Shown piece after piece: positions 1 through 8,170 of a stretch of 64,000 nucleotides of DNA. The stretch covers positions 1-64,000 of the forward strand of contig URGP01000007.1 of NCBI GenBank assembly GCA_900547395.1, given 5' to 3'. The translations under genes were made by a program, and so were the position numbers. The DNA is from an uncultured Opitutales bacterium. GTDB taxonomy: Bacteria; Verrucomicrobiota; Verrucomicrobiia; Opitutales; Intestinicryptomonadaceae. Positions within the stretch are counted from its first letter, which is position 1. Every line of letters begins with the position of its first letter. The notes beneath the pieces are model-generated. The model was given only the letters and a program-made list of their open reading frames with translations. It had not been told where the DNA came from and ran no database searches.

Positions 1-372
1 TAAAATAAAAATCTCCTAACCCCGATTTTTTTATTGTCCGAATTTTGGGGTACAGTTCATTTTTTCATAACAGATATTTATTTAATTGCAAAAATCTTAT
101 TTTGAAAAATTTATATGTCAAGTAGTTTTTTTTCATAAGTATCTCTCTTTTCTCCGCAAGTTATGAAAATGAATCATTGGGTGGGCAAACCGCCAACGCC
201 TCTACGCTGTTTGATACAAAAATTGCTCCCTGCTTTGGCACATTGATTGTGCGCTTAGGCAAGGAGCAAGAGCAAATAAAGGTTGGAATATTTTTATTTT
301 TGGACTATTTCCTCGTTAAGTTGTTTGCAGTTGGCGCACAGAAAGCTCTCAAATGGGGCGAGATGCGAGCAC
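1..372. other. Gap without a convincing gene
   Basis: AT-rich stretch at the left edge. Open frames here (for example plus 177-584) have no recognisable motif and cross two hairpins. I see only the minus-strand hairpin at 223-269 and the tail of an open frame that continues in the rpmG frame (see findings). Confidence 0.5.
223..269 (-). terminator. Hairpin with T tract, minus strand
   Basis: Arms TTGCTCC (223-229) and GGAGCAA (263-269) enclose a second small stem (GCACA/TGTGC). On the minus strand the 3' arm is followed by five T. It could end read-through transcription from rpmG; no clear gene lies just before it. Confidence 0.5.
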
Positions 373-433
373 AAAAAAGGGAAAGGCGAACGGAGTATAT
401 TAAAACATACTCGACTGAGCCTTTCCCTTTTTT
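373..433. terminator. Bidirectional rho-independent terminator after rpmG
   Basis: Inverted repeat AAAAAAGGGAAAGGC (373-387) / GCCTTTCCCTTTTTT (419-433) with an inner GAGTAT/ATACTC stem. It is flanked by A and T runs so it can act in both directions. It lies 56 bp beyond the rpmG stop codon. Confidence 0.75.
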
Positions 434-488
434 CGCGGAGCAGATTGCCCAATTTCAGAGCTTTATGCTGCCAACGTCCCCATGTCGC

Positions 489-659
489 TTACTTTTTGAT
501 TTCGCGGTGCAATGTGCGGCGCTTGAGCGAGGGATTGTACTTCATTTTTTCAACCTTTTCAAGCTGTTTGCGCGGATTGCGTGAAGTTAGATAGCGGGAA
601 GGAGACTTGCCTTCTTTGCGTGCTTCTGTGCATTCTAAAATTACTGTTTCTCTTGGCAT
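489..659 (-). CDS. rpmG: 50S ribosomal protein L33
   Basis: Encodes a 56-residue protein starting MPRETVILECTEA and ending RTLHREIKK. It has the usual L33 pattern of a short beta strand, a Tyr-x-Thr-x-Asn core (YLTSRNPRKQLE) and a basic YNPxLKRRTLHREIK tail. L33 binds 23S rRNA near the E site. Only one cysteine (C10) is present, so this is a zinc-free L33. The length is normal. A promoter-like pair lies upstream (683-711) and a strong terminator follows, so it appears monocistronic. Confidence 0.92.
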   Translation of the reverse strand: MPRETVILECTEARKEGKSPSRYLTSRNPRKQLEKVEKMKYNPSLKRRTLHREIKK

Positions 660-682
660 AATATATCTTGTTAAATTGTTAA

Positions 683-711
683 AGCTTAAAAGTATGACAG
701 GGGCGTTTCAA
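683..711 (-). promoter_or_regulatory. Candidate promoter of rpmG
   Basis: On the minus strand, TTGAAA (711-706), a 17-bp spacer and TAAGCT (688-683) precede the rpmG ATG by about 24 bp. Spacing is ideal and the -10 box matches four of six positions. It sits in the gap before the neighbouring gene's stop. Confidence 0.45.
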
Positions 712-737
712 AAAGCAATACATTTTTTTGCGTATTT

Positions 738-1721
738 TTATTTGAAAAGCGCATTCCAATTTTTGTCAAAATCGGACGTTTGGTAAACCTTGTATTTTAT
801 CGGGGCTAAAATCCGCTTGTCTTTCGGCGGATTTTTGTCTTCAAAATACTTTTCAGCAACGGCGATGGCGGACAAATATCCGTAGCCGAAGTAGTCCCCG
901 CCTATGCACATTGAAATTTCCTTGTTGCGCAGGTATTGACCAAGATGCGGGCGAAGAGACATCACAATTATGAAGTCCCTGTCGGAATCGCGCTTTATCG
1001 GCACTGAATTTATAAGGGGAGAGGCACTCAAAAATATGATGCCGTAGTTATCCAAATCTTTAATTTCCTGCTGAAATTTCTTTGCAAATTCAGAAAAGTA
1101 AACAGACGAGGCATATTGGACGTATGGCTTGTCTTTAAACGCGTCGAGCAGGGCTTTTTGTGAAACCATCGACGGTTTTGGCTCTGGCGCGTTAAAAATA
1201 TCTTCCTTCCCCGAATAAATAACCAAAAGCTTAAAATTATTTTCCCTTAAATGCGGATTTATTTCGTCTAATATTGTTTTAACGATTGCGTTGGTGTCGC
1301 TTTCAACAAAGAAAATTCGCTTGCTTTCCGGAATGTCGGTAGAAATTAGCGCGACGGGCTTTTCCTTTTCGGCAAGGGCGTTTATTGCCTCGGAAAGTTT
1401 TTCATTTTTGGAAAGATTTGGAATTACTATTGCGCCGATGTTTTCCGATTGCTGCAATGCGCTTGAAAGAATGTCGGCTTGATTTTCTATTCCCGTGGAA
1501 TTCGCCGAGAGGGGAGTTATGTTTTTTATGGCAAATTCAGTGTTGTAGCGCGCCCCCAAATCTTTAAAGGCTTCGCGCGCTCCGTTTGAAATGGCGTTTT
1601 GAACCATGCTTTCATGGTTGTTTGACAGAAATACAATGTTCTTTGCAGGCAAGGGCTCTGCATTGGCGCAAATTTGCGCCAATGCAAGAACCGTTATAGC
1701 AAAAATCAGTTTCTTAAACAT
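738..1721 (-). CDS. Periplasmic sugar-binding-type protein (type 1 PBP fold)
   Basis: A 327-residue exported protein. Residues 1-21 form a signal peptide (MFKKLIFAITVLALAQICANA). The rest looks like a type 1 periplasmic binding protein of the RbsB/LacI sugar-binding kind: an opening strand KNIVFLSNN, GAREAFKDLG, a second strand IGAIVIPN, and a late GGDYFGYGYLSAIAVAEKYF segment typical of the hinge end. No ABC permease or ATPase is adjacent, so it may serve a distant transporter or act as a sensor. It starts 6 bp after the CoA-transferase stop and is probably cotranscribed with it. A perfect 28-bp palindrome lies inside the signal-peptide codons. The ligand is unknown. Confidence 0.75.
   Translation of the reverse strand: MFKKLIFAITVLALAQICANAEPLPAKNIVFLSNNHESMVQNAISNGAREAFKDLGARYNTEFAIKNITPLSANSTGIENQADILSSALQQSENIGAIVIPNLSKNEKLSEAINALAEKEKPVALISTDIPESKRIFFVESDTNAIVKTILDEINPHLRENNFKLLVIYSGKEDIFNAPEPKPSMVSQKALLDAFKDKPYVQYASSVYFSEFAKKFQQEIKDLDNYGIIFLSASPLINSVPIKRDSDRDFIIVMSLRPHLGQYLRNKEISMCIGGDYFGYGYLSAIAVAEKYFEDKNPPKDKRILAPIKYKVYQTSDFDKNWNALFK
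1659..1686. repeat. Perfect 28-bp palindrome inside a signal-peptide sequence
   Basis: Arms TGCATTGGCGCAAA (1659-1672) and TTTGCGCCAATGCA (1673-1686) are exact reverse complements with no spacer. The site encodes LALAQICANA near the signal peptide cleavage site. It could be an operator, an mRNA hairpin, or chance. Confidence 0.7.
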
Positions 1722-1727
1722 TATTTG

Positions 1728-3209
1728 TTAGAAAACAGCTTTATGCATGTCGCCTTCTTTTACGAAAGCTTCGTGCATTGCATACGCCTTGGAGAGCGTC
1801 TGCGGAGTGTGTCCTTTGGCGACGCTTGCCATGTACGCGCGGAGCAAGTCGCGGTATTCTGGAGCGGCGCAGTTGTTTATGATAAGCTCAGCTCTCTGCA
1901 TCGGGGTTTTGCAGCGCAAGTCGGCGACGCCGTATTCCGAGACAACAACGTTTACGGAGTGTTCGCTGTGGTCGGCGTGCGAAACAAGCGGAACAAAAGC
2001 GGAAATCAAGCCGCCTTTTGCAACCGCGGGAGTCGTGAAAATCGAGATGTACGCGCTTCTTGTGAAGTCTCCCGAGCCGCCGATGCCGTTCATCAAATTC
2101 TTGCCCATGATGTGCGAGGAATTTACGTTGCCGAACAAGTCCACTTCAATCGCGGTGTTGATTGAAATAATGCCGAGCCTGCGTACTAATTCAGGATTGT
2201 TTGAAATTTCCTGCGGGCGGAGAACGATTTTATCGTGGAAGAATTTGATGTTGTCGTAAATTTCTTTGAGCTTGGGCGAGGTAACCGTAAGCGATGTCGC
2301 GCTCGCAAATTTCATGTGCCCGTTTTCAAGCATGTCGATTACGGAGTCCTGCAAGACTTCGCTGAACATTGAAAACTGCGGAATGTCGGGGTTTGAGCCC
2401 ATTGCGCCCAAGACAGCGTTTGCGATGTTGCCCACGCCGCTTTGAATTGGCAGAAATTCCGCAGGAATTCTGCCCGCCTTCATTTCGGCGGCAAGGAAAT
2501 TCGATACGTTTTCGCCTACTTTTGTCGTGATTGCATCGGCTTCTTTAAATCCGCCGACTTCGTCGGGGCGGTTTGTGCGTACAATGCCGACAATTTTTGA
2601 CGGATCGACTTTTACCGTTTCAGTGCCGCAACGGTCGGAGCAGGTGTAAATCGGAATTTCGCGGCGGTAGGGCGGGTTTGCCGTTTCGTAAATATCGTGC
2701 ATTCCGCGCAGCTTCGGCGAATGGTATTCATTAAGCTCGATGATTATTTTGTCGGCGAGCTTCAATCCCGTCGGAGAAATGCCTACGGAAGTAGTAAGCA
2801 GGATTTCGCCGTTTTCGGAAACTTCCGCGGCTTCGACAATCGCCCAGTCGAACTTGCCCAAAAAGCCGTAGTTCATATACTGTGGAGTCATCGAAAGGTG
2901 CATGTCGGTGAAATTTGTAAGCCCCGCGTTGATGCTCTTTCGCATGTCGGCATTCGACTGATAGGGGGCGCGGTATTCGAGTGCGTCTGCCTGAGCCAAT
3001 ACGCCGTCCAAAGAAGGTCCGCCCGATGCGCCCGTGATTGCCTTTATCTTAAATTCCCTGCCCGCCGCATGTTCTGATTTTGCTCTTTCTGCGATAGCTG
3101 TTGGGATTGCCTTTGCCGCACCCGCAGGGGTGAAACCGCTGAAAGCAATGTTGTCGCCGTTTTTGATGAGGCTTGCCGCCTCTTCCGCTGTCATTGTTTT
3201 GTAAGCCAT
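1728..3209 (-). CDS. Succinate-dependent CoA-transferase (acetyl-CoA hydrolase/transferase family)
   Basis: A 493-residue cytosolic enzyme of the Cat1/AarC/ScpC family, which moves CoA between succinate and acetyl- or propionyl-CoA through a glutamyl-CoA intermediate. Visible motifs are the GVGNIANAV loop (258-266), the catalytic glutamate E284 in MFSEVLQDS, and NGIGGSGDFTRSA. The length is closest to propionyl-CoA:succinate CoA-transferase (ScpC, about 492). With methylmalonyl-CoA decarboxylase and epimerase on the same strand just beyond the restriction island, a propionyl-CoA:succinate role fits, since it would close the succinate-to-propionate cycle. An acetate-specific enzyme cannot be excluded. 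No clear Shine-Dalgarno sequence precedes the ATG. Confidence 0.9.
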   Translation of the reverse strand: MAYKTMTAEEAASLIKNGDNIAFSGFTPAGAAKAIPTAIAERAKSEHAAGREFKIKAITGASGGPSLDGVLAQADALEYRAPYQSNADMRKSINAGLTNFTDMHLSMTPQYMNYGFLGKFDWAIVEAAEVSENGEILLTTSVGISPTGLKLADKIIIELNEYHSPKLRGMHDIYETANPPYRREIPIYTCSDRCGTETVKVDPSKIVGIVRTNRPDEVGGFKEADAITTKVGENVSNFLAAEMKAGRIPAEFLPIQSGVGNIANAVLGAMGSNPDIPQFSMFSEVLQDSVIDMLENGHMKFASATSLTVTSPKLKEIYDNIKFFHDKIVLRPQEISNNPELVRRLGIISINTAIEVDLFGNVNSSHIMGKNLMNGIGGSGDFTRSAYISIFTTPAVAKGGLISAFVPLVSHADHSEHSVNVVVSEYGVADLRCKTPMQRAELIINNCAAPEYRDLLRAYMASVAKGHTPQTLSKAYAMHEAFVKEGDMHKAVF

Positions 3210-3406
3210 AGCTGTTTTGTGTTTTTGAGAAAATTACGAATAATTCAACACCTAACTTTTTTTTTCTCAATTAAAAAACGCAGAAAAAATCAATTTTTTC
3301 GCAAAGAAGGCTTTGCTCAAACGATTGACTCCATTTTTCTTTCCATTTCGATTTTCTTTGAAAAAGACCAAAAAAACATTTTCATTAAACCCGAAAAAAT
3401 GGTTTT

Positions 3407-4189
3407 ATGAAAAAATACTACGACAGAAACTGCGTAAAGTTATTTCTTGGGGATTGTGTTGATATTTTAAATCGCGCAACCGAATGTTCTGTGGATATGA
3501 TTTTTGCGGATCCTCCATATTTCTTGTCAAATGGCGGTATAACGTGCAAATCGGGAAAAATTGTTTCTGTGAATAAGGGAGATTGGGATGTAAGTGGTGG
3601 AATTTTAAAAGATTTTGAATTTCATAAAAGATGGATTGAAGCTTGTCATAGAGTTTTAAAACCAAATGGAACTATATGGATTTCAGGAACATATCATTCT
3701 ATTTACGCTTGTGGGTTTGCATTGCAAATTTTGGGATTTAAAATTCTAAATGATATTTGCTGGTTTAAACCTAATGCGTCTCCGAATATGAGTTGCCGTT
3801 ATTTTACCGCGAGTCATGAAACGCTAATATGGGCTAAAAAGGATGCGAAATCAAAGCACGTTTTTAACTACGAATTGATGAAAAACGGAGATTGGGGGGA
3901 AGATTGTTTAAAGGTAAAAAATAAGCAAATGCGCTCTGTTTGGGCAATCGGAACTCCAAAACGGGAGGAAAAAATTTGGGGAAAACATCCGACGCAAAAA
4001 CCTTTAAGTCTTTTGAAAAGAATAATTTTATCTTCAACGAAAGAAGGGGATATTGTTTTGGATCCTTTTACTGGAAGTTCTACTACGGGGGTGGCTGCTC
4101 TTGAAACAGGCAGAAATTTTATTGGAATAGACTTGAAAAAAGAATTCTTAGACCTATCAATAAAAAGGATTGAAAAAGTTTTGAGCTAA
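3407..4189 (+). CDS. dpnA: Beta-class DNA adenine methyltransferase, DpnA-like
   Basis: A 260-residue SAM-dependent DNA methyltransferase. The catalytic motif DPPY (35-38) comes before the SAM-binding DPFTGSSTTG (219-228), the order of the beta class. Length and neighbours match DpnA, the second methylase of the DpnII system, which in that system can methylate GATC on single-stranded DNA. It is the first of three AT-rich genes and ends one base before the next ATG. An upstream ATG at 3399 opens a four-codon frame whose TGA overlaps this start, and no strong ribosome-binding site is visible. GATC specificity is inferred from the neighbours. Confidence 0.9.
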   Translation: MKKYYDRNCVKLFLGDCVDILNRATECSVDMIFADPPYFLSNGGITCKSGKIVSVNKGDWDVSGGILKDFEFHKRWIEACHRVLKPNGTIWISGTYHSIYACGFALQILGFKILNDICWFKPNASPNMSCRYFTASHETLIWAKKDAKSKHVFNYELMKNGDWGEDCLKVKNKQMRSVWAIGTPKREEKIWGKHPTQKPLSLLKRIILSSTKEGDIVLDPFTGSSTTGVAALETGRNFIGIDLKKEFLDLSIKRIEKVLS

Positions 4190-4190
4190 T

Positions 4191-5033
4191 ATGTACAGAG
4201 GGGGTGAACAGTCTTTTGCAAAACCTTATCCATTGGTAAAATGGGTTGGGGGCAAGCGTCAGATTCTTCCGACTATATTAAAGTTTATACCACAGACTTT
4301 TGGCAGGTATTTTGAGCCTTTTGTGGGAGGCGGTGCTTTGTTTTTTGAATTATCTCTTCCTAAAACTTACATTTCAGACAAAAACGAGGAGCTCATAAAC
4401 TTGTACAAAGTTGTTAGGGATTTTCCTTCGGAGCTAATAAGCTCCTTAAAAAAGCATGAAAATTCAAAAGATTATTTTCTGAAAATAAGGGGCTTGGACA
4501 GGTCGTCGTCGTATTTGTCTATTTCTGAAATAGAAAGAGCGAGCCGTTTTATATATTTGAACCGAACATGCTTTAATGGAATGTACAGGGTCAATTCCTC
4601 GGGGTTTTTCAATGTTCCGTTCGGAAATTATAAAAATCCACGGATTGTAGATGCTGAAAACATATTTAATGCATCGTATTTGCTGAAAGAAACGGATATA
4701 AGGTGTGCTGATTTTTCCGAAGTACTACGCCATGTAAAAAGCGATGACTTTGTTTATTTTGATCCGCCTTATGTTCCGTTGAATGAAACTTCGGCTTTTA
4801 CCTATTATACAAAGAATGGATTTGACTTGAATCTGCAGATCAAGCTTCGGGATTTGTGCGACAAGTTAAATTCAAAGGGTATAAAATTCCTTTTGTCAAA
4901 TTCTAATACAGATATTGTAAAAGATTTATATAAAAGCTACGAAAAAATTGAGGTTTTCGCCAGCAGAAATATAAACGCAAATCCTAATGGGCGCGGTAAA
5001 ATCGTTGAACTCTTAATCCGAAACTATAAATGA
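4191..5033 (+). CDS. dpnM: Dam-type alpha-class DNA adenine methyltransferase (GATC), DpnM-like
   Basis: A 280-residue member of the Dam/DpnM family. It has PLVKWVGGKRQ near the N-terminus, the SAM-binding FEPFVGGGAL (41-50) and the catalytic DPPY (191-194) followed by a tyrosine- and phenylalanine-rich loop (FTYYTKNGF). Family members methylate N6 of adenine in GATC. The length equals DpnM. It sits between the beta-class methylase (1-bp gap) and the endonuclease (4-bp ATGA overlap), so the three genes are one transcription unit. AT-rich codon use differs from the surrounding metabolic genes and points to transfer. Confidence 0.94.
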   Translation: MYRGGEQSFAKPYPLVKWVGGKRQILPTILKFIPQTFGRYFEPFVGGGALFFELSLPKTYISDKNEELINLYKVVRDFPSELISSLKKHENSKDYFLKIRGLDRSSSYLSISEIERASRFIYLNRTCFNGMYRVNSSGFFNVPFGNYKNPRIVDAENIFNASYLLKETDIRCADFSEVLRHVKSDDFVYFDPPYVPLNETSAFTYYTKNGFDLNLQIKLRDLCDKLNSKGIKFLLSNSNTDIVKDLYKSYEKIEVFASRNINANPNGRGKIVELLIRNYK

Positions 5034-5935
5034 AATTCTTTGATTTTTATAATAAAAATTTAAATTGCAAAAATAGCGACGAAGTTTTTTCTTTCCTGTT
5101 GAAAAATTTAAAGCTGTCCAACACCTTGTGGTCGTATTTTATCGATTGGGGCAAGGTTGATTATAATTTGCGCGAAGTTGAGATTTCTTTAAATTTATTG
5201 AATTATTTAATTGGGAAGGAAGATTTTGATACGGAATTTAAGATATTGTTGAAAGCCCATCCGCAAATAATAAAAGTGCTGCCGATACTGTTGGCTTGCA
5301 GGGAGAAAACATTTAATATTTTGGTGGATTTCTCAAATAAAAAACTGGTATACGAAAATTACGATTTTTCAAAAGAACAAATTTTAGATGCCGATATAGA
5401 GTGTTATTTAAATTTTATAAAGAAAACAGGATTAAAGGATTCTATTTTTTCCGGTCGCATAAAATCTCTAGTAGACTATGTTTTAGGCGTCGAGGTAGGT
5501 CTCGACAGCAATGGGCGCAAAAACAGGGGCGGGCACTCTATGGAATCCATTGCGGAGACTTTTATAAAAGATCTTTGTTTAAGAAAATCCTATAAGTATT
5601 TAAAAGAAGCCAATTCTGAAAAAATATACGAAGCTTTCAATGTTCGCGTTCCGGTTGATAAATCGTCGCGAAGATATGATTATGTTGTGAAAACGCCGGC
5701 AGATTTGCTTATTTTTGAAGTTAATTTTTATGGTGGAGGCGGTTCCAAATTAAAGTCAACAGCAGGGGAATATAGAAATTTGTATGATGTGCTTGGCAAT
5801 AAATTTAAGTTTGTATGGATTACCGACGGAATAGGGTGGGAAAGTACATCAAGACCTTTGAGAGAGACATTTGAACATAACGATTATGTCTTTTCTTTGG
5901 CTATGCTTGAAAAGGGAATTTTGGATTATATCTAA
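5030..5935 (+). CDS. dpnB: DpnII/MboI-type type II restriction endonuclease (GATC)
   Basis: A 301-residue protein that matches the DpnII/MboI endonuclease family in its C-terminal half: GGHSMESIAETFI, the ADLLIFEVNFYGGGGSKLK segment carrying the PD-(D/E)xK-type acidic residues and lysine, TAGEYRNL, and FVWITDGIGWES. Family enzymes cut unmethylated GATC. The N-terminal 160 residues are less conserved. Translation is probably coupled to the methylase by the ATGA overlap at 5030-5033. Placing both methylases first fits the need to protect host DNA before cutting begins. It appears intact. Confidence 0.92.
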   Translation: MKFFDFYNKNLNCKNSDEVFSFLLKNLKLSNTLWSYFIDWGKVDYNLREVEISLNLLNYLIGKEDFDTEFKILLKAHPQIIKVLPILLACREKTFNILVDFSNKKLVYENYDFSKEQILDADIECYLNFIKKTGLKDSIFSGRIKSLVDYVLGVEVGLDSNGRKNRGGHSMESIAETFIKDLCLRKSYKYLKEANSEKIYEAFNVRVPVDKSSRRYDYVVKTPADLLIFEVNFYGGGGSKLKSTAGEYRNLYDVLGNKFKFVWITDGIGWESTSRPLRETFEHNDYVFSLAMLEKGILDYI

Positions 5936-5960
5936 AGCCGCAGGGTAAGAGCACGCCAAA

Positions 5961-5989
5961 AAAAGGGACGCCGTTTGAGCGTCCCTTTT
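5961..5989. terminator. Bidirectional terminator between the restriction island and mmdB
   Basis: Perfect stem AAAAGGGACGC (5961-5971) / GCGTCCCTTTT (5979-5989) with a 7-base loop and A/T runs at both sides. It separates two convergent genes and can end both. Confidence 0.85.
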
Positions 5990-6008
5990 GGTTTTGTGAA
6001 ATTTTGTA

Positions 6009-7643
6009 TTACAGCCCTTTCAAGGTCGAGATGAAGTAGCCCGCGACAACCGCTGTTCCGATGACGCCCGCGACGTTTGGTCCCATTGCGTGCATCAGGA
6101 GGAAGTTGCTTGGGTCTGCCTTCTGTCCTTCGACGTGCGAAACGCGCGCCGCCATCGGAACTGCCGATACGCCCGCAGAGCCGATTAGCGGATTTATCTT
6201 GTCTTTTAAGAACAAGTTCATCGCTTTTGCCATCAGTATGCCTGCCGCTGTCGAAATCGCGAATGCGACAACGCCCAGTCCGAGAATGAACAGCGTTTTT
6301 GAGTTCAGGAAGCGGTCTGCCGTCATTGTAAGACCTACGGAAGAACCCAAGAATATCGTTACGATGTTTATAAGTTCGTTTTGGGCGCACTTGCTTAGTC
6401 TTTCGCAAACGCCGGATTCCTTGATGAAGTTGCCGAACATGAGCATACCTATCAAAGCCGAGCAGTCGGGAACGAGCATGATTACGAAAATTGTGACGAA
6501 CACGCAGAATATGAGCTTTTCAAGCTTGCTTACCTTTCGCAAACTCGTCATCTTGATTTTGCGTTCCGCTTCCGTTGTCAAAGCCCTCATAATAGGGGGT
6601 TGAATGACGGGAACAAGAGCCATATAGGAATATGCCGCAACGGCAATCGGAGCCATCAAATGCGGGGCGAGTTTGTTCGATGTGAAAATCGAAGTCGGGC
6701 CGTCCGCGCCGCCGATAATGCCGATAGAGGCGGCTTCGGGGGCTGAAAAGCCTATTGCGATTGCACATGACAAGGTTGCCAAGACGCCGAATTGCGCCGC
6801 GCCTCCCAAAAGAAGTGTTTTCGGGTTTGCGATAAGCGGGCCGAAGTCCGTAAGAGCGCCGACGCCCAAGAAGATTATCGGCGGGAAGAGCTCAAGAAGA
6901 ACACCCATCGAGATGTAGTGGTACAAGCCGCCCGCGTGGGTGTTTGTAAGCTCGATTATGGTTTGGTTCTTTGCAACTTTGTCGCCTTCCTTGAAGTTTA
7001 TCTTATCGACAGTTCCGCCCGCGTTAAGCCAAATGAGCTTGTCGTTTGGCATAATTGTGAGCTTTCTGCCTTGGAATTCGACTTGGCATGATTTGTTCAT
7101 CCATTCGCGTTCGCCTTCCATGGGCTTGTCGGGGCGCACGATTGCCAAAAGTTTCGGCGTTCCCGTGCCCTTGTAGGACAAGTCCGCCTTGCCTTCTTCT
7201 TTTACTTTGGGAGCGGTTTCCCTTTCGATTTTTGCGAGATATTCTTTTACTTTTGTTTCAAATTCCGCAAACTTTGCGTTTTTCGCCTCGGCAGTGTTTT
7301 CCCTTACTTTTTCGTCGGAGAAAATGCGCCACAGGGTATCGTACTGGTCTTTTACCACTCTCGAAGTGGAAAGATTTTCCTGCTCCGATGTGAAGATGTA
7401 TTCCACGATGCCTGTTTCGGGAGACAAGATGGGGCCTGCCGGCTTGTTAACAACGCCGAAAGTCGGCAAGTTTGCAAGCAATGCGCCAAATGCGATTGGA
7501 ATGAGGAGCAGTGGTTCAAACTGGTGTTTTACCGCCAGATAGAACAAAACTCCAACCACAACCCACATCACAATCATCTTCCAGTCCGTATAAAACAGCC
7601 CCGAGTCTGTGAGAAGTTCTAATAATTGGTTTAACATTTGCAT
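6009..7643 (-). CDS. mmdB: Sodium-pump decarboxylase beta subunit with a large insertion
   Basis: A 544-residue multi-pass membrane protein of the OadB/MmdB/GcdB family, which couples decarboxylation of carboxybiotin to Na+ export. Family landmarks are [18 protein letters not shown] (43-60), [34 protein letters not shown] with the conserved aspartate, and a C-terminal [14 protein letters not shown] / [12 protein letters not shown] pair. Usual family length is about 375-435; the excess is residues 62-238, a charged helical stretch followed by a beta-rich segment ([19 protein letters not shown]) that resembles half of a biotinyl/lipoyl barrel but lacks the biotin lysine. It is the last gene of the epimerase-decarboxylase cluster. 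Confidence 0.93.
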   Translation of the reverse strand: MQMLNQLLELLTDSGLFYTDWKMIVMWVVVGVLFYLAVKHQFEPLLLIPIAFGALLANLPTFGVVNKPAGPILSPETGIVEYIFTSEQENLSTSRVVKDQYDTLWRIFSDEKVRENTAEAKNAKFAEFETKVKEYLAKIERETAPKVKEEGKADLSYKGTGTPKLLAIVRPDKPMEGEREWMNKSCQVEFQGRKLTIMPNDKLIWLNAGGTVDKINFKEGDKVAKNQTIIELTNTHAGGLYHYISMGVLLELFPPIIFLGVGALTDFGPLIANPKTLLLGGAAQFGVLATLSCAIAIGFSAPEAASIGIIGGADGPTSIFTSNKLAPHLMAPIAVAAYSYMALVPVIQPPIMRALTTEAERKIKMTSLRKVSKLEKLIFCVFVTIFVIMLVPDCSALIGMLMFGNFIKESGVCERLSKCAQNELINIVTIFLGSSVGLTMTADRFLNSKTLFILGLGVVAFAISTAAGILMAKAMNLFLKDKINPLIGSAGVSAVPMAARVSHVEGQKADPSNFLLMHAMGPNVAGVIGTAVVAGYFISTLKGL

Positions 7644-7710
7644 TTAAATTTTTTTGACGCGCAATGCGCATCAAGTTGTTGTCTTGCTTTTTTCGATAAA
7701 AAGCGTTGAT

Positions 7711-7742
7711 TTCCGAAACCGCCGAAAGCGGCGGTTTCGGAA
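7711..7742. promoter_or_regulatory. Strong hairpin between mmdC and mmdB
   Basis: Stem TTCCGAAACCGCC (7711-7723) / GGCGGTTTCGGAA (7730-7742) with a 6-base loop. On the minus strand a CTTTTT run follows about 10 bases later, so it could be a partial terminator or an RNA-processing site that lowers mmdB expression relative to the soluble subunits. Confidence 0.6.
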
Positions 7743-7749
7743 GCGAAAC

Positions 7750-8145
7750 TTACGCCAATGTCACCAAAACGTCGCCTTCCGCAACGCTCTGACCCGCGCT
7801 TACGTGGATTTCTCCGACGGTGCCTGCCTTGGGGGCAAAAACAAAAGTATTCATTTTCATGGCTTCCAAAGTCAAGAGCTTGTCGCCTTCCTTGACCTGC
7901 TGGCCTTGCTTTACGTCAACAGATACAACAACTGCCGCGAGCGCGCTTGTGACTGCGTTGCCGCCTGCGGGGGCGGACTTTGGAGCCGCGGGCTTGGGTG
8001 CTGCAACGGGAGCTGGAGCCGCAACGGGAGCGGAAACAGCCGCTACCGGAGCTGCCGCTGAAGCGGATGATTTTGATACTTCGCCGAGAACTTCTACTTC
8101 TACGTCGTATGCGTTGCCGTTAATTGTGATGCGTAATTTTTTCAT
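7750..8145 (-). CDS. mmdC: Biotin carboxyl carrier subunit of the decarboxylase
   Basis: A 131-residue biotin carrier. Residues 1-25 form a short beta-rich head, 26-62 an Ala-Pro linker that acts as a swinging arm, and 63-131 a biotinyl domain with the biotin-acceptor lysine K97 in LTLEAMKMN. It carries the carboxyl group removed by the alpha subunit to the membrane beta subunit. It begins 25 bp after the gamma-subunit gene. The architecture equals MmdC/GcdC. The repetitive Ala-Pro linker gives locally biased codons but there is no sign of damage. Confidence 0.93.
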   Translation of the reverse strand: MKKLRITINGNAYDVEVEVLGEVSKSSASAAAPVAAVSAPVAAPAPVAAPKPAAPKSAPAGGNAVTSALAAVVVSVDVKQGQQVKEGDKLLTLEAMKMNTFVFAPKAGTVGEIHVSAGQSVAEGDVLVTLA

Positions 8146-8170
8146 ATGTGTGTCTTTCTTTTTTTAAATT

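Noticed and set aside
177..584. Plus-strand open frame of 135 codons near the left edge
   Set aside because: It crosses the rpmG gene on the other strand and two hairpins, and its translation has no family-like pattern.
1747..2259. Plus-strand open frame opposite the CoA-transferase
   Set aside because: Shadow of a well-conserved minus-strand gene; no independent motif.
3399..3410. Four-codon frame (MVL, stop) overlapping the first methylase start
   Set aside because: Could be a leader for coupling, but it is too short to distinguish from chance.
6061..6603. Plus-strand open frame opposite mmdB
   Set aside because: Antisense to conserved membrane segments; the frame is open only because of codon bias on the other strand.
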